64,000 nucleotides of DNA, from assembly GCF_024362805.1 (NCBI RefSeq), contig NZ_CP093299.1, positions 2,140,001-2,204,000 on the forward strand, read 5' to 3'. Below the pieces are notes generated by a model, which saw only the letters and a program-made list of their open reading frames with translations, did no database searches and was not told where the DNA came from. Of the stretch, positions 46,713 through 56,446 are shown piece after piece; positions within the stretch are counted from its first letter, which is position 1; every line of letters begins with the position of its first letter. Both the position numbers and the translations under genes were made by a program. The stretch comes from Salipaludibacillus sp. LMS25. Lineage in GTDB: Bacteria > Bacillota > Bacilli > Bacillales > Salisediminibacteriaceae.

Positions 46713-48107
46713 ATGAATCAAAGTGATGCGCTTGTCATTGGTGCAGGTCCAGGAGGTTATGTGGCGGCTATTCGCGCTGCTCAAATGGGACAAAAGGTAA
46801 CGATTATAGAAAGAGAGTATTTAGGAGGCGTTTGTTCAAATGTCGGTTGTATTCCGTCAAAAGTGTTGATCTCAGTAGGACACCGGTTGGAGCAAACAAC
46901 GCATTCAGATGATATGGGTGTTTTGGCACAGGGAGCAACACTTGACTGGACAAACGCGCAACAATTCAAAAGACGTGTCGTTTCTAAATTAGTAACCGGT
47001 GTTGAGCGTTTATTAATCGGCAACAAAATTAACATTGTGAAAGGAGAAGCATACGTCGTGGATGCAAACACAGTACGTGTCATGAACGGAGCCAACGTAC
47101 AAACTTACACGTTTAACAATGCCATCCTTGCAACAGGTTCCCGCCCGGTTGAGATGCCCACATTCCCATTCTCTAAGCGTGTTATCAACTCAACGGACGC
47201 CCTTTCTTTGACGAAAATACCAGAAAATTTAGTCGTCATCGGAGGGGGGTACATTGGGACTGAGCTAGGCTCAGCTTACGCTAACTTAGGCTCTCACGTC
47301 ACAATCATTGAAGGGGGCAACGACATCTTAGCTGGCTTCGACAAGAACATGACACAACTTGTAAGAAAAAGCTTAAAGAAAAAAGGTGTAGAGGTGGTTG
47401 TTGGTGCATCAGCTAAAGGTGTAGAAGAGAAGGAAAAGGGTGTCGTTGTAACCTATGAAGCGGAGGGAGAAGAGAAAACAGTTGAAGCTAGCTATGCATT
47501 AGTCACTGTCGGTCGACGCCCAAATACAGATAACTTGGGTCTGGAAGCAGCAGGCATCGAATTGACAGAGCACGGGTTACTAAAAGTAGACAAACAATGC
47601 CGTACGTCAGTACCAAATATTTATGCAATAGGAGATATCGTCTCTGGTCCACAACTTGCCCATAAAGCCTCTTATGAAGGGAAAGTAGCTGCTGAAGCCA
47701 GCGCTGGCCAAAAATCAATTGTAGACTATTTAGCCATCCCAGCTGTATGTTTCACAGATCCCGAACTTGCCACTGTTGGTTACAATGAGGAGCAAGCAAA
47801 AACAGAAGGGATTGATGTGAAAGTAGTGAAATATCCAATAGCAGCCAATGGTCGTGCCCTAGTTTTAAACGCAACGGATGGGTTTGTAAAGCTGATTGGG
47901 CGTAAAGACGATGACTTATTAATCGGTGCTCAAATCGTTGGGGTCAATGCCTCTAATATGATCGCAGAAATGGGTGTTGCGATTGAAGCAGGGATGAAGG
48001 CAGAAGATATCGCCCTCACGATTCATGCTCACCCAACTTTAAGTGAGATGACAATGGAGGCAGCAGAGCTTATGGTAGGGGAACCAAGTTATAATCTGAA
48101 AGCCTAA
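46713..48107 (+). CDS. Dihydrolipoyl dehydrogenase
   Basis: A 464-residue flavoprotein. The FAD motif [11 protein letters not shown] is at residues 10-20. The redox pair Cys41 and Cys46 lies in [13 protein letters not shown] (usually CLNVGC). The NAD motif is [10 protein letters not shown] and the C-terminal His-Glu is in HAHPTLSE. It stands alone, outside any pdh or bkd operon, so its partner complex is unknown. GGAGG precedes the ATG. Confidence 0.92.
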   Translation: MNQSDALVIGAGPGGYVAAIRAAQMGQKVTIIEREYLGGVCSNVGCIPSKVLISVGHRLEQTTHSDDMGVLAQGATLDWTNAQQFKRRVVSKLVTGVERLLIGNKINIVKGEAYVVDANTVRVMNGANVQTYTFNNAILATGSRPVEMPTFPFSKRVINSTDALSLTKIPENLVVIGGGYIGTELGSAYANLGSHVTIIEGGNDILAGFDKNMTQLVRKSLKKKGVEVVVGASAKGVEEKEKGVVVTYEAEGEEKTVEASYALVTVGRRPNTDNLGLEAAGIELTEHGLLKVDKQCRTSVPNIYAIGDIVSGPQLAHKASYEGKVAAEASAGQKSIVDYLAIPAVCFTDPELATVGYNEEQAKTEGIDVKVVKYPIAANGRALVLNATDGFVKLIGRKDDDLLIGAQIVGVNASNMIAEMGVAIEAGMKAEDIALTIHAHPTLSEMTMEAAELMVGEPSYNLKA

Positions 48108-48150
48108 TAGATAGTCGAATGCTTTAATAGACATAAAAATAGCCATACAT

Positions 48151-48195
48151 CAGAACCTGTTTGAATCACTCTTTGTGCAACACAGGTTCTTTTTG
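48151..48195 (+). terminator. Terminator after the dihydrolipoyl dehydrogenase gene
   Basis: AGAACCTGT and ACAGGTTCT arms followed by TTTTTGT. Confidence 0.75.
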
Positions 48196-48257
48196 TATTT
48201 CCAGATAAATCATTTGTGAAGTATCATTTAAGTTCATCTTTAAATTCCGAATGGTAC

Positions 48258-48398
48258 GTTTATCCCACTCTTAAGGGGCAGTAAAGCCCCCACCTCAAAA
48301 CTTAAGAAGATCGAAACAGCCCCTAAAGGTCCCATAAGTTAAACGAACAATCAGTGGGGGATGAAGGAAAACTTCCACTGATTGAAGCTTAGCTTTAT
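48258..48398 (+). repeat. Dispersed structured element, family A, copy 7, with internal deletion
   Basis: The start and end are normal, but about 20 bases are lost after GATCGAAAC. They include the 3' arm of the inner stem, so the inner stem cannot form. Confidence 0.82.
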
Positions 48399-48716
48399 AC
48401 ATCATCGAACCTCAACGTAGGCAGACTGCCGGAATGTGATGGTCTTGACTAAAGATAAGCAAAGAAAGAGGTGGAGGGGGAAATGGGAATGTCGACATCA
48501 TCTGTACAAATACAAGGCTTATTCTGTCAGCTACATGTGAAGAGATGAGGACACCATAACTGTATCACTGCCACAAAACAGCTGAACCTCTCATGTTTTC
48601 AGCTAGTGGAACATGTTGACGTGTAAATAGCAGTTAAATGAATAGATGGCAAAATAAAAAAGTTATTAATTCATTTACATTCGACACTTTTTCTCTAACT
48701 TCGACTTCATCAAGAT
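48399..48716. other. Gap before the small phage-like gene
   Basis: About 320 bases of short frames. A TATAAT box near 48718 probably serves the next gene. Nothing else is recognised. Confidence 0.4.
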
Positions 48717-48763
48717 GGTATAATTGTGCAAACGATTGCTTAAAAAAGATGGAGGGTGGTAGA

Positions 48764-48958
48764 ATGAGAGGAAAAGAGATTCCAATTCATTTAAAAGAGG
48801 CTAAATTAACTGTTAGTATAGACTCTCATCCAATGTTGATTGTAATAGATCAAGGGAAAGCTAAAAGTTACCATCTGCCTAACTTTGGAGAAACAGTTGT
48901 TGTTTGTCATAACGGAAAAGTTAAGAGGATTAAAATTGAAGAAGGCGAAGAATTTTAA
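48764..48958 (+). CDS. Small XtrA/DUF3954-like protein
   Basis: A 64-residue beta-rich protein ending GKVKRIKIEEGEEF. It resembles small Bacillus phage proteins of the XtrA/YqaO kind from memory. GGAGGGTGG precedes the ATG and a strong terminator follows. No phage genes lie nearby. Confidence 0.55.
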   Translation: MRGKEIPIHLKEAKLTVSIDSHPMLIVIDQGKAKSYHLPNFGETVVVCHNGKVKRIKIEEGEEF

Positions 48959-48986
48959 TTAATACAGTCCTACCAGTTAACTGGCG

Positions 48987-49027
48987 GACGTTAAAAGTAA
49001 GAACGTTAGCTTACTTTTAGCGTCTTT
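48987..49027 (+). terminator. Terminator after the XtrA-like gene
   Basis: GACGTTAAAAGTAAG and CTTACTTTTAGCGTC arms followed by TTTTTTG. It isolates the next cluster from upstream transcription. Confidence 0.85.
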
Positions 49028-49225
49028 TTTGTATTATACACATGTTCACTTTCTCACAGGGTGTAATAGGGGGAACAGCAATATGGCATTCATAAAATTA
49101 GTCGAAATAATTTAGAAAATACGATATAGCCCTATATAGAAGCCTTTACATCAAGATGGTTGGGCACGTGACTTTAAGAAAAGCGCAGCAATAAAAGATA
49201 TAAAAAATTGGAGGGGAAAAGTTAC

Positions 49226-50572
49226 ATGGACCTGAAATCAAAAGTGATTATTAATGAAAATTTTTATTCGACGGTATTGGAAAATAGTCGAAAAATAGTC
49301 ATTTATTTACCTCGTAGTTATGAAAAGGTCTTAAACAAAAGATTTCCCACAGTATATATACATGCTGGACAACGCATTTTTGATCCAATAAAAGAAAATG
49401 AGGAGTCATGGAAAGTACATAAGGTAGCAGACAAACTTATAAAAGAGAAAAAAATTGAAGAAGTAATTATTATTGGAATAGCTCATAAAAGGATAACTGA
49501 TACGAATGAATTTTGTCATTTTATTTCACCGGATAAACATGTTAGATGTTCTGGCTTATTATATGAAAAATTTATTATAAATGAGTTAAAACCTTATATC
49601 GATTCCCATTATAGAACGTTACCTGATTGTGATAATACAGCGCTCATTGGCTCATCAGCTGGAGGGCTTTCAACGTATCATATCGGCTTTAGAAACCCAG
49701 ATATTTTTGGGAAAATAGGATTGATGTCTCCTTTCTTTGTAAAGGTAAATGATAATGATCATTCTGAAACTAAATTATATAACGAATTTGGGAAGAAAGA
49801 AAATTTAAATATTTGGATTGATATTGGCGGAGCAGAAGGGATGTTTTTAGTTAGACATGTAAGAAACGTGGCAGATAATTTAGTGAAAGCTGGATACAAA
49901 TATGGAGAAGAACTTGTATATTACCAAGACCCTAACGGTGCTCATTTTGAGAAGGATTGGGGAGAACGTGTCCACCTACCATTATTATATTTTTTTGGCG
50001 ATATTGGTCACCCACAATCGATTATACTAGATGGTCGTAATATCGTTGGGTTAAAAGGCATAGAAGTAAAAGTGAATCCAATCATTACATATGACAGTGG
50101 CTTTATTATGAGTCATATTGATGGTGAGTATATTGTCAGCAGACCAAATATTTTGGAGATTAGAAGGGACGGAACGATAATTCCTAAAAATGAAGGGACT
50201 AGTTTAGTTACTTTTATTTCAAAAGGTTTGAAGGCTACAAAAGAGTATAAGGTGATAAAGGAATTGTCTGAATGTGTAAATGTCTCAATGACAGTTAATG
50301 TACCTGAGAATACGCCAGAGAATGACCATATTTATATAAGTACGGGCATGATTTTAAATAAAGTTGATAACTATCAATATGAAGGAAATTTTAAGTTGCC
50401 TAGAGATCTTGCTTGTGAATTTAAGTTTTCAAGAGGATTTAGACTCTTCGAGGTTAAGAGAGATGGGAGCCCTATGAATAATAGGAAGTTTAAAGCTACC
50501 AAAGACTTAAAATTAAACTACACAGTTGAAAATTGGATAGATAATCAAATAGAAAGAGAGGAAGACGTATAA
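49226..50572 (+). CDS. Putative esterase with a C-terminal starch-binding-like domain
   Basis: A 448-residue protein. Residues 1-255 form an esterase-D/enterochelin-esterase fold with the nucleophile in LIGSSAGGLSTYH, an acid in WIDIGGAEG or nearby, and His in DPNGAHFEKDW. The middle (about 260-350) is beta-rich. The end (about 350-448: VSMTVNVPENTPENDHIYIS ... FKFSRG) looks like a CBM20-type fold. The ATG at 49226 follows GGAGGGG. It heads a five-gene same-strand cluster with a carrier protein and AMP-ligase, so it may release or trim a product, or hydrolyse a siderophore ester. Confidence 0.8.
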   Translation: MDLKSKVIINENFYSTVLENSRKIVIYLPRSYEKVLNKRFPTVYIHAGQRIFDPIKENEESWKVHKVADKLIKEKKIEEVIIIGIAHKRITDTNEFCHFISPDKHVRCSGLLYEKFIINELKPYIDSHYRTLPDCDNTALIGSSAGGLSTYHIGFRNPDIFGKIGLMSPFFVKVNDNDHSETKLYNEFGKKENLNIWIDIGGAEGMFLVRHVRNVADNLVKAGYKYGEELVYYQDPNGAHFEKDWGERVHLPLLYFFGDIGHPQSIILDGRNIVGLKGIEVKVNPIITYDSGFIMSHIDGEYIVSRPNILEIRRDGTIIPKNEGTSLVTFISKGLKATKEYKVIKELSECVNVSMTVNVPENTPENDHIYISTGMILNKVDNYQYEGNFKLPRDLACEFKFSRGFRLFEVKRDGSPMNNRKFKATKDLKLNYTVENWIDNQIEREEDV

Positions 50573-51640
50573 ATGAAATTACAAAACTTTAAGCCGACGT
50601 TTGAGTCGCCTTACTATTATGCATGTCACTTCCCTATACTGCATGACAAGCTACTTAGTATGGGTTCACTTAGCTATTTAAGTTTAATTGCAAACGACCA
50701 ACTCTATAGTATTCCTGCTTGTTGTATCGATTCAGAAAGATCGTTAATAACTTTAGATTGGTACGCCCCTTTATTAAAGCGTGAACAAAATTTTTTTTCA
50801 TTTAAAAGGGGAGCTTACAATAGTTTTGAAGATGGACTCCAGGGGATGAAAGATTGCATAGAATGTGAAGAGTTTTTTATCGCATCAGGTTCTACCTATT
50901 TTCTTCCTTATAATAAAGATTATAAGAATCCTAAATTCATAAGAAGTCATACAAATCCAAAAAGTGATAAATATATAACAGATCACTATTTAGCTGTATA
51001 TGGAGTTACTGATGACCAAGTACTAATTCATGATCCAGTTCCTCATAAATATATGGGTCCTATTGTAATAAAGGAATTTGCTGACTTTTGGCGGGGGAAT
51101 AAAAGTATTGGAGAGTTATCATCTGCAAAAGGGTTTGAAAAGTTAGCAAACTATGGCACGTTAGACGTTACTCTTAAGGAAACAATTACATCAGAAAATT
51201 TGAAGGAATGTTTTATTATGATATTAAAAATCGTGTCACATGAATTTATTAAAGGCACCGTCATTACTAAAAAAGAAACAACCTATTACTTCGGAAAAGC
51301 TGTTTCGACACTACTCAAAGCAAATATAAACCAAGTCATAACGGAGTCTAAAGCCATGTTACAAATGTGTAGTAAATGTTTATTCGATATGAGATGGAGT
51401 AGATATTTTCTTAATGATTTAATAAAAGATATGTATAAAATCTTAGGATACCCTTTTGACGATTTTTATGACCAATTCCAAGGAATTGTGGATAAATGGG
51501 AATCAATAGCTGGCTTTTTTCAAAAAAACGCCTTAAAGTCCAGCTTTAATAGAGGGCATTTACATGCTGTTAATCATCTTTTATCACAAGTTATTGAAAA
51601 AGAAAGAGAGTTTCATGAGAAGATTTTATTATCTATATGA
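50573..51640 (+). CDS. BtrH-like (papain-fold) protein, probable acyltransferase
   Basis: A 355-residue protein whose start touches the esterase stop. The N-terminal half has the BtrH_N/C39-like pattern: ACHFPILHDKLLSMG (the expected Cys), GSTYFLPYNKDYKN, and HYLAVYGVTDDQVLIHDPVP with the expected His and Asp. The C-terminal half is helical, as in BtrH-type proteins. BtrH moves an acyl group from a carrier protein onto an amine in butirosin synthesis; AsbE of petrobactin synthesis does a similar job. A carrier protein and an AMP-ligase follow. Confidence 0.7.
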   Translation: MKLQNFKPTFESPYYYACHFPILHDKLLSMGSLSYLSLIANDQLYSIPACCIDSERSLITLDWYAPLLKREQNFFSFKRGAYNSFEDGLQGMKDCIECEEFFIASGSTYFLPYNKDYKNPKFIRSHTNPKSDKYITDHYLAVYGVTDDQVLIHDPVPHKYMGPIVIKEFADFWRGNKSIGELSSAKGFEKLANYGTLDVTLKETITSENLKECFIMILKIVSHEFIKGTVITKKETTYYFGKAVSTLLKANINQVITESKAMLQMCSKCLFDMRWSRYFLNDLIKDMYKILGYPFDDFYDQFQGIVDKWESIAGFFQKNALKSSFNRGHLHAVNHLLSQVIEKEREFHEKILLSI

Positions 51641-51650
51641 CTCTTTGTTA

Positions 51651-51811
51651 TTTTATCACAGATAACCGTCTGTAAAACCACCGGCTCAAAATAGAGAGGA
51701 GAGCTAAGTCTGGTGAGGCGGGAGATAACGGACGCTCATGGCCTGATTCACTCACCTACCAATCAGTGGGAGAAGAACGAAAACGCTCATTGAGTGAAGG
51801 GGTGTTTTATT
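51651..51811 (+). repeat. Dispersed structured element, family B, copy 8
   Basis: Full-length, 11 bases after the BtrH-like gene. The outer stem is nearly kept (CGTCTG/CGGACG). The last hairpin has decayed on one side (CTCATTGAGTG). Confidence 0.87.
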
Positions 51812-51832
51812 ATAGGTAACATTAAATACCTA

Positions 51833-51992
51833 TTTTTATCCCATTCTTAAGGGGCAGTAAAACCCCCACCTCAAAACTTAAGAAGAGAACAGTTTAGGTG
51901 GGGGATAAACTGCCCCTAAAGGTCCGGTAAGTTAAACTAACAATCAGTGGGGGATGAAGGAAAACTCCCACTGATTGAAGCTTAGCTTTATA
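51833..51992 (+). repeat. Dispersed structured element, family A, copy 8
   Basis: A complete copy 22 bases after the B copy, ending 37 bases before the carrier-protein gene. The B-A pair separates two genes of one putative operon. Confidence 0.87.
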
Positions 51993-52029
51993 AATAATAC
52001 CATAAAATGTGTAAAGGAGGTGTTTTGTC

Positions 52030-52359
52030 ATGAATAAACAATTAATCATTAATATTGTTCTTGAGTGTGTAGAGGAAATTAATCATATTCTTGAAGATCC
52101 AATACCTGTTCAGGAAGGTGAATTAGCTTATCTTTATGATTGGGGTTATGGCAACTTAGACTCGTTTAGTCTTGTATCATTACTTGTTTGTATAGAACAA
52201 GCACTGGAGGATCAGCTTCATTTAAAACTAGATTTAGTAAATTTAAATAATATTGCTGATCAAAATAACCCATTTAGAACTGTGGCAACATTAGTTAATT
52301 ATATTAGTGATTTAAGTAATGTAAACGACTTGAAAAATGAGAGTGAGATTAAAACTTAA
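52030..52359 (+). CDS. Acyl/aminoacyl carrier protein-like protein
   Basis: A 109-residue acidic helical protein. GNLDSFSLVSLLVCIEQ carries the likely phosphopantetheine Ser in the DSxxxVSL context, and ATLVNYISDL resembles the last carrier helix. AAAGGAGG precedes the ATG. As a free-standing carrier it would hold the acyl group loaded by the downstream ligase and taken by the BtrH-like protein. Confidence 0.75.
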   Translation: MNKQLIINIVLECVEEINHILEDPIPVQEGELAYLYDWGYGNLDSFSLVSLLVCIEQALEDQLHLKLDLVNLNNIADQNNPFRTVATLVNYISDLSNVNDLKNESEIKT

Positions 52360-52665
52360 TGATATGAACATGTTCTCACAGGCTATGGTTCCGCTCGATA
52401 CGCTCCAATTCTGTCTAGCTGCCGCTCAAGTCCTTGGCACCAGCGGAATGTCACCATTCTGGTGTCGGAAAAAACCACTTACAGCCGGATTAAAGAGAAT
52501 ACACCGCTCCACTGGTTGTCTTTTCCTCATTCATTATTTAACAAGTTTCTCGGTAAATAGCTTAAGTGTTCGAAAAGTTAAAAAGCGATCTTTTTAAACA
52601 AACGTTACTATTTTGAATTAGATTTCACAAGAAACCCCAAAGTTTGTATTATTCAGTAACAACGT
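52360..52665. other. Gap after the carrier-protein gene
   Basis: An open frame of 86 codons crosses this stretch but has no ribosome site and an odd composition. GGCTATGGTTCCGCTCGATACG... has a higher GC content than its surroundings and looks inserted. I do not recognise its source. Confidence 0.4.
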
Positions 52666-52822
52666 TATCTATCACAGATAACCGTCCGTAAGCCTCCCGC
52701 CTCAAAATAGAGAGGAGAGATAAATCTATATAGTATAGTGGGGTGATAAGGGCTGCTAAAGTCCTGATTGACTCAACAGTGGGAGAAAAACGAAAACGCC
52801 CACTGATTGAAGCTTAGCTTTA
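52666..52822 (+). repeat. Dispersed structured element, family B with a family A tail, copy 9
   Basis: Start TATCACAGATAACCGTCCG, end GATTGAAGCTTAGCTTTAT. Part of the linker before the 3' hairpin is deleted (CTCAACAGTGGG). Confidence 0.84.
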
Positions 52823-52929
52823 TAAAAAGTACTACTTTATGAGGTAAAACGAAGAGGTGTTTTAAGCCATTTTTGTATTAGGCATTTCTACATTAAAAGG
52901 CTGACCATCATTCTGTGAGGGGTGGGGAA

Positions 52930-54279
52930 ATGTATATTAACTTTTTACTAGATCGATTCAACAAAAATAAAAAAGAATGTGCGGTAATATGGAATGATAA
53001 AGAGTATACTTATGGCTGGTTAATGCAGTGCATACAACATTTCAAAAATGAACTGAAAAAAAATAAAGAACTAGAGAAATCTGTAGTTTCTTTAGAAGCG
53101 GACTATTCTCCTTATTCAATTGCCATGTTATTATCACTTCTCGATAAAGGTTGTATTGTTGTTCCAATACAAGATTCATTAGTGCCTGCTATAAAAGCTG
53201 AATACGATAACATTGCAGAAGTGGAGCAATTGGTTAAAATCACAGGGGATACTTTTGAAATAAAACGAAAAAATATAAAGCCTGTAAAAAATAAGTTGCT
53301 AGTACAACTTAAAAATCAACATCACCCTGGCCTCATATTATTCTCTTCTGGAACAACTGGACGTAGCAAGACGATTGTCCATGATTTTACTTTATTACTA
53401 AATAAATTTTCTGAAAAAAGGAATCCAAAGAGAATTATACCCTTCATGTTATTTGATCATATAGGAGGTATTAATACTCTTTTTCAAGTGCTATCAAGTA
53501 CAGGTTGTTTAGTCATAATTCAAGAACGTTCGCCATTAGAAGTTGGAAAAACGATTGAAAGGTATAAAGTACAAGCGTTACCTGTTACCCCTACGTTTAT
53601 CAATCTATTTTTAATTAATGAAACCTATCGTAACTACGATTTAACCAGTTTAGAAACTATCTCCTATGGCTCAGAGGTTATGCCGGAGAGTACGTTAAAA
53701 GCAATAAATAAGATATTACCAGGTGTGAAAATTTTTCAAACCTATGGGTTATCTGAGGTTGGTGTTTTAAGCTCGCAATCTAAACACGCAGCTTCTCTTT
53801 GGGTGAAAATATGGGGAGAGGGTGTGAAAACGCGAATAGTGGATGGTGTTTTACAGATAAAATCTAATTCGTCAATGTTAGGTTATATTAATGCTCCCAG
53901 TCCATTTACAGAGGATGGATGGTTGAATACAGGGGATATAGTAGAACAGGATGGGGAATATATAAGAATTTTAGGAAGAAAATCTGAAATAATTAATGTT
54001 GGCGGTGAAAAAGTATTTCCAGCTGAAGTAGAGAGTGTTCTACGATTAATTAATGGCGTTGAAGAAGTAGTTGTTAATGCAGCGACAAATGCCATAACTG
54101 GGCAGATGGTAAAAGCAGCAGTTAGGTTAAATACTAATGAAAGTTTAGGTGAATTCAGAATAAGAATGAGACACTTTTGTAGGGACAAACTTCCTTCTTA
54201 TAAAATACCTCAGAAAGTAGTGCTTACATCGAAAGAATTATATACTAATCGGTTTAAAAAAAATAGAAAATTAGTTTGA
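52930..54279 (+). CDS. AMP-dependent acyl/aryl ligase
   Basis: A 449-residue adenylate-forming enzyme: A3 LFSSGTTGRSK, A5 TYGLSE, A7 GWLNTGD, A8 GRKSEIINVGGEKVFP, and A10 with a Lys in NRFKKNRK. It would activate a carboxylic acid as the adenylate and load the carrier protein. Substrate residues cannot be read reliably. The ATG at 52930 follows GAGGGGTGGGG. It is followed by an exporter. Confidence 0.85.
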   Translation: MYINFLLDRFNKNKKECAVIWNDKEYTYGWLMQCIQHFKNELKKNKELEKSVVSLEADYSPYSIAMLLSLLDKGCIVVPIQDSLVPAIKAEYDNIAEVEQLVKITGDTFEIKRKNIKPVKNKLLVQLKNQHHPGLILFSSGTTGRSKTIVHDFTLLLNKFSEKRNPKRIIPFMLFDHIGGINTLFQVLSSTGCLVIIQERSPLEVGKTIERYKVQALPVTPTFINLFLINETYRNYDLTSLETISYGSEVMPESTLKAINKILPGVKIFQTYGLSEVGVLSSQSKHAASLWVKIWGEGVKTRIVDGVLQIKSNSSMLGYINAPSPFTEDGWLNTGDIVEQDGEYIRILGRKSEIINVGGEKVFPAEVESVLRLINGVEEVVVNAATNAITGQMVKAAVRLNTNESLGEFRIRMRHFCRDKLPSYKIPQKVVLTSKELYTNRFKKNRKLV

Positions 54280-54354
54280 TTCGTTTTTTTAAGAAAGTGA
54301 ACATAATGTTTTCTTGTAAACGACCTAAATGCCTTGCGGTAAAGGGGTAGAAAT

Positions 54355-55602
54355 ATGAAAAACCAAGTTGTACTGGATTCAACACTTTCTTTTGGAAAGC
54401 CAAAACCATTGTGGAAAAATCGAACGTTTACATTTATTTTTTCTGGCTATATTTTATCTATATTTGGGAATAGTTTTCATAGTATAGCTCTAAATTTATG
54501 GGTGTTACAAACTACAGGAAGCGCTAAATTAATGTCTACTATTATTGTAACCCATATGACTATAAATGTATTATTTGGGTCCATTGCTGGAGCAGTAGCA
54601 GACAGAGTAGAAAGAAAGAAGTTAATGTGGGGAGCAGATATGGTTAGAAGTATTTTGGTACTAGGAATCGCTTTTTGCGTTGCGTTTAAAGCCCCCTTTA
54701 TCTTTATTTTGATTTTAACGGCTTTGACTGCATTTGCAGGTCTATTTCAAGCCCCGGCATTTCAAGCTTCTTTAGTTAATATTGTTGGCAGGGAGAAAGT
54801 TCAACAAGCTACAGGGATAATAAATATAGGTGATAATATTTCAAGAATTACTGGTCTTGCATTAGGAGGAATGGTCGTTGCAATCTTTGGTGGGGTAACT
54901 GCCATTGTTTTAGATTCAGTTACTTTTTTTATATCCTCTATTCTTGTTTTTCTAGCAGGAACTATTCCGCATAGAAAAAGAAATGCTGCAAATCAAAATT
55001 TTAAGGAAGACATTATCATTGGTTTTAAGCACTTGTGGAAAAATCCTTTTGCAAGGTCAGTGATTATTTTATCACCTACATTAAATATGTTTTTTATCAC
55101 GTCTTTAATGCTCATTCAGGTCATGGCAGTAAAAGTTTGGAATGCAACACCAGTGGAATTTGGAATGATTGAAGCCTGTATTCCTTTAGGTTATATGTTA
55201 GGTGCCGGATTCATCGTGTTATTAGATAAAAAACTTAAACACCGTGGTTTGTATATTGTGGTAAGTATGCTATCTATTGCTCCGGTCTATATGATATTAT
55301 CTTTTATAACCTCCTCTCTGGTTGCTATCCCAATTATTTTAATCATTGGATTTATGTTCTCTTTTTGCACCTTATTGGTGAGTATCATTATGAGACTTGA
55401 AATAGACTCGGAACTTCAGGGGAGAATGTTTGGAATATTAGGTTCCATTACAAGTATAGCCCCTTCTATAGGATTAGTTATTTCATCAATTTTTGCAGAC
55501 ATTTTTGGTGCATCAATCATACTTATGATAAATGGTATTGGTCTTCTTTTTGCCGGAATAATAGTCGTTATATTTTTCAAACCTATTTGGTCGTATAAAT
55601 AG
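54355..55602 (+). CDS. MFS exporter, EntS-like
   Basis: A 415-residue MFS_3-type transporter with 12 predicted helices. The loop 2-3 motif reads GAVADRVERKK. This class includes enterobactin exporters and macrolide efflux pumps. Its place at the end of the cluster suggests it exports the product. AAAGGGG precedes the ATG. Confidence 0.87.
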   Translation: MKNQVVLDSTLSFGKPKPLWKNRTFTFIFSGYILSIFGNSFHSIALNLWVLQTTGSAKLMSTIIVTHMTINVLFGSIAGAVADRVERKKLMWGADMVRSILVLGIAFCVAFKAPFIFILILTALTAFAGLFQAPAFQASLVNIVGREKVQQATGIINIGDNISRITGLALGGMVVAIFGGVTAIVLDSVTFFISSILVFLAGTIPHRKRNAANQNFKEDIIIGFKHLWKNPFARSVIILSPTLNMFFITSLMLIQVMAVKVWNATPVEFGMIEACIPLGYMLGAGFIVLLDKKLKHRGLYIVVSMLSIAPVYMILSFITSSLVAIPIILIIGFMFSFCTLLVSIIMRLEIDSELQGRMFGILGSITSIAPSIGLVISSIFADIFGASIILMINGIGLLFAGIIVVIFFKPIWSYK

Positions 55603-55709
55603 TGATGAAGTGTCATTCATGATTTTTGGCGTACAAGAAACTAAGTAGGTAAGGGCATATACATCAAGGTAAATCAGAGTGATCTCCAAAAAAGCCACCG
55701 TTAAAGCAA

Positions 55710-55743
55710 CACGCCTCAAAATACATCCTTTGAGGGTTCCTTT
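55710..55743 (+). terminator. Possible terminator after the exporter gene
   Basis: CCTCAAA and TTTGAGG arms followed by GTTCCTTTT. Confidence 0.45.
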
Positions 55744-56055
55744 TATTAATTGCTAGGTATGCCGAGCATAAGCGCATCTATAGGTAAAAGACGTGATATG
55801 TCACTGCAAAGACATTGAGGTAGGTGCATCCCACGCTCTTTTTCCACATTTTAAAGGGGCTCTCAACCGTTTTTGAATCTTTTCCTCTAATTCCTAATAG
55901 ACACCGTCTAATGCCACAAAAACACCGTAAGATGAGATAATTAGGAGACTATCATAATTTATTTTACTAGGTATTAATAACTATATTTGAGTATAATAAA
56001 GGAATTTTAATGATGTAATTGAATATTAATCACTATATGAGAAAAGGAGGGGAAG
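55744..56055. other. Gap after the biosynthetic cluster
   Basis: About 310 bases. No gene, repeat family or known RNA is recognised. Confidence 0.4.
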
Positions 56056-56059
56056 TTTC

Positions 56060-56446
56060 AAAAAACTCTTATTGGTTGTAGTTGTTTTTATATCATCGTT
56101 TATTTTTACAGGAAACGCTTTTGCAGAAGAGAATATTGAAGTTCTTAGTGAAGAGGAAGATGGATTGTTTTTTCTTGATGGGGACGTAGTACAGGCTGTT
56201 TACGAAGTGAGAGATGGTGAATGGGTAGAGCTTACAGGTGATGAGTACTTGGAGATTGTAGAGGAAGCTGCAGAAGAAACACATGAGGCGATAGACGAAA
56301 TCTCAGAATCTATTCCTGTTAATTCAGGAGATGTCGATGTCCTGAATACAGGAGGCGGCATGCCGAAGGATACCTACAAATTTAAAAGAAGTGGCTATGA
56401 AGCTAATAAAGCAAATGAAAATACCAATCTTCTCACTTTCTTATAA
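56060..56446 (+). CDS. Secreted acidic protein without a clear start codon
   Basis: The signal peptide reads KKLLLVVVVFISSFIFTG, then NAFA and the cut, followed by an acidic body (EEAAEETHEAIDEISES). GGAGGGGAAG lies at the right distance from the first Lys codon, but the codon where ATG is expected is TTC. A TTG at 56072 is in frame but 21 bases from the ribosome site and would cut the signal peptide. The start may be mutated or the base miscalled. The end overlaps the convergent gene by 14 bases. Confidence 0.55.
   Translation, partial: KKLLLVVVVFISSFIFTGNAFAEENIEVLSEEEDGLFFLDGDVVQAVYEVRDGEWVELTGDEYLEIVEEAAEETHEAIDEISESIPVNSGDVDVLNTGGGMPKDTYKFKRSGYEANKANENTNLLTFL

Noticed and set aside
49030..49225. 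Fur box before the esterase cluster
   Set aside because: I searched for the GATAATGAT-type repeat because of the siderophore-like genes and found no acceptable match.
52337..52597. Open frame of 86 codons overlapping the carrier-protein gene
   Set aside because: No ribosome site and no known motif. The GC-richer core looks inserted, but I could not identify it.
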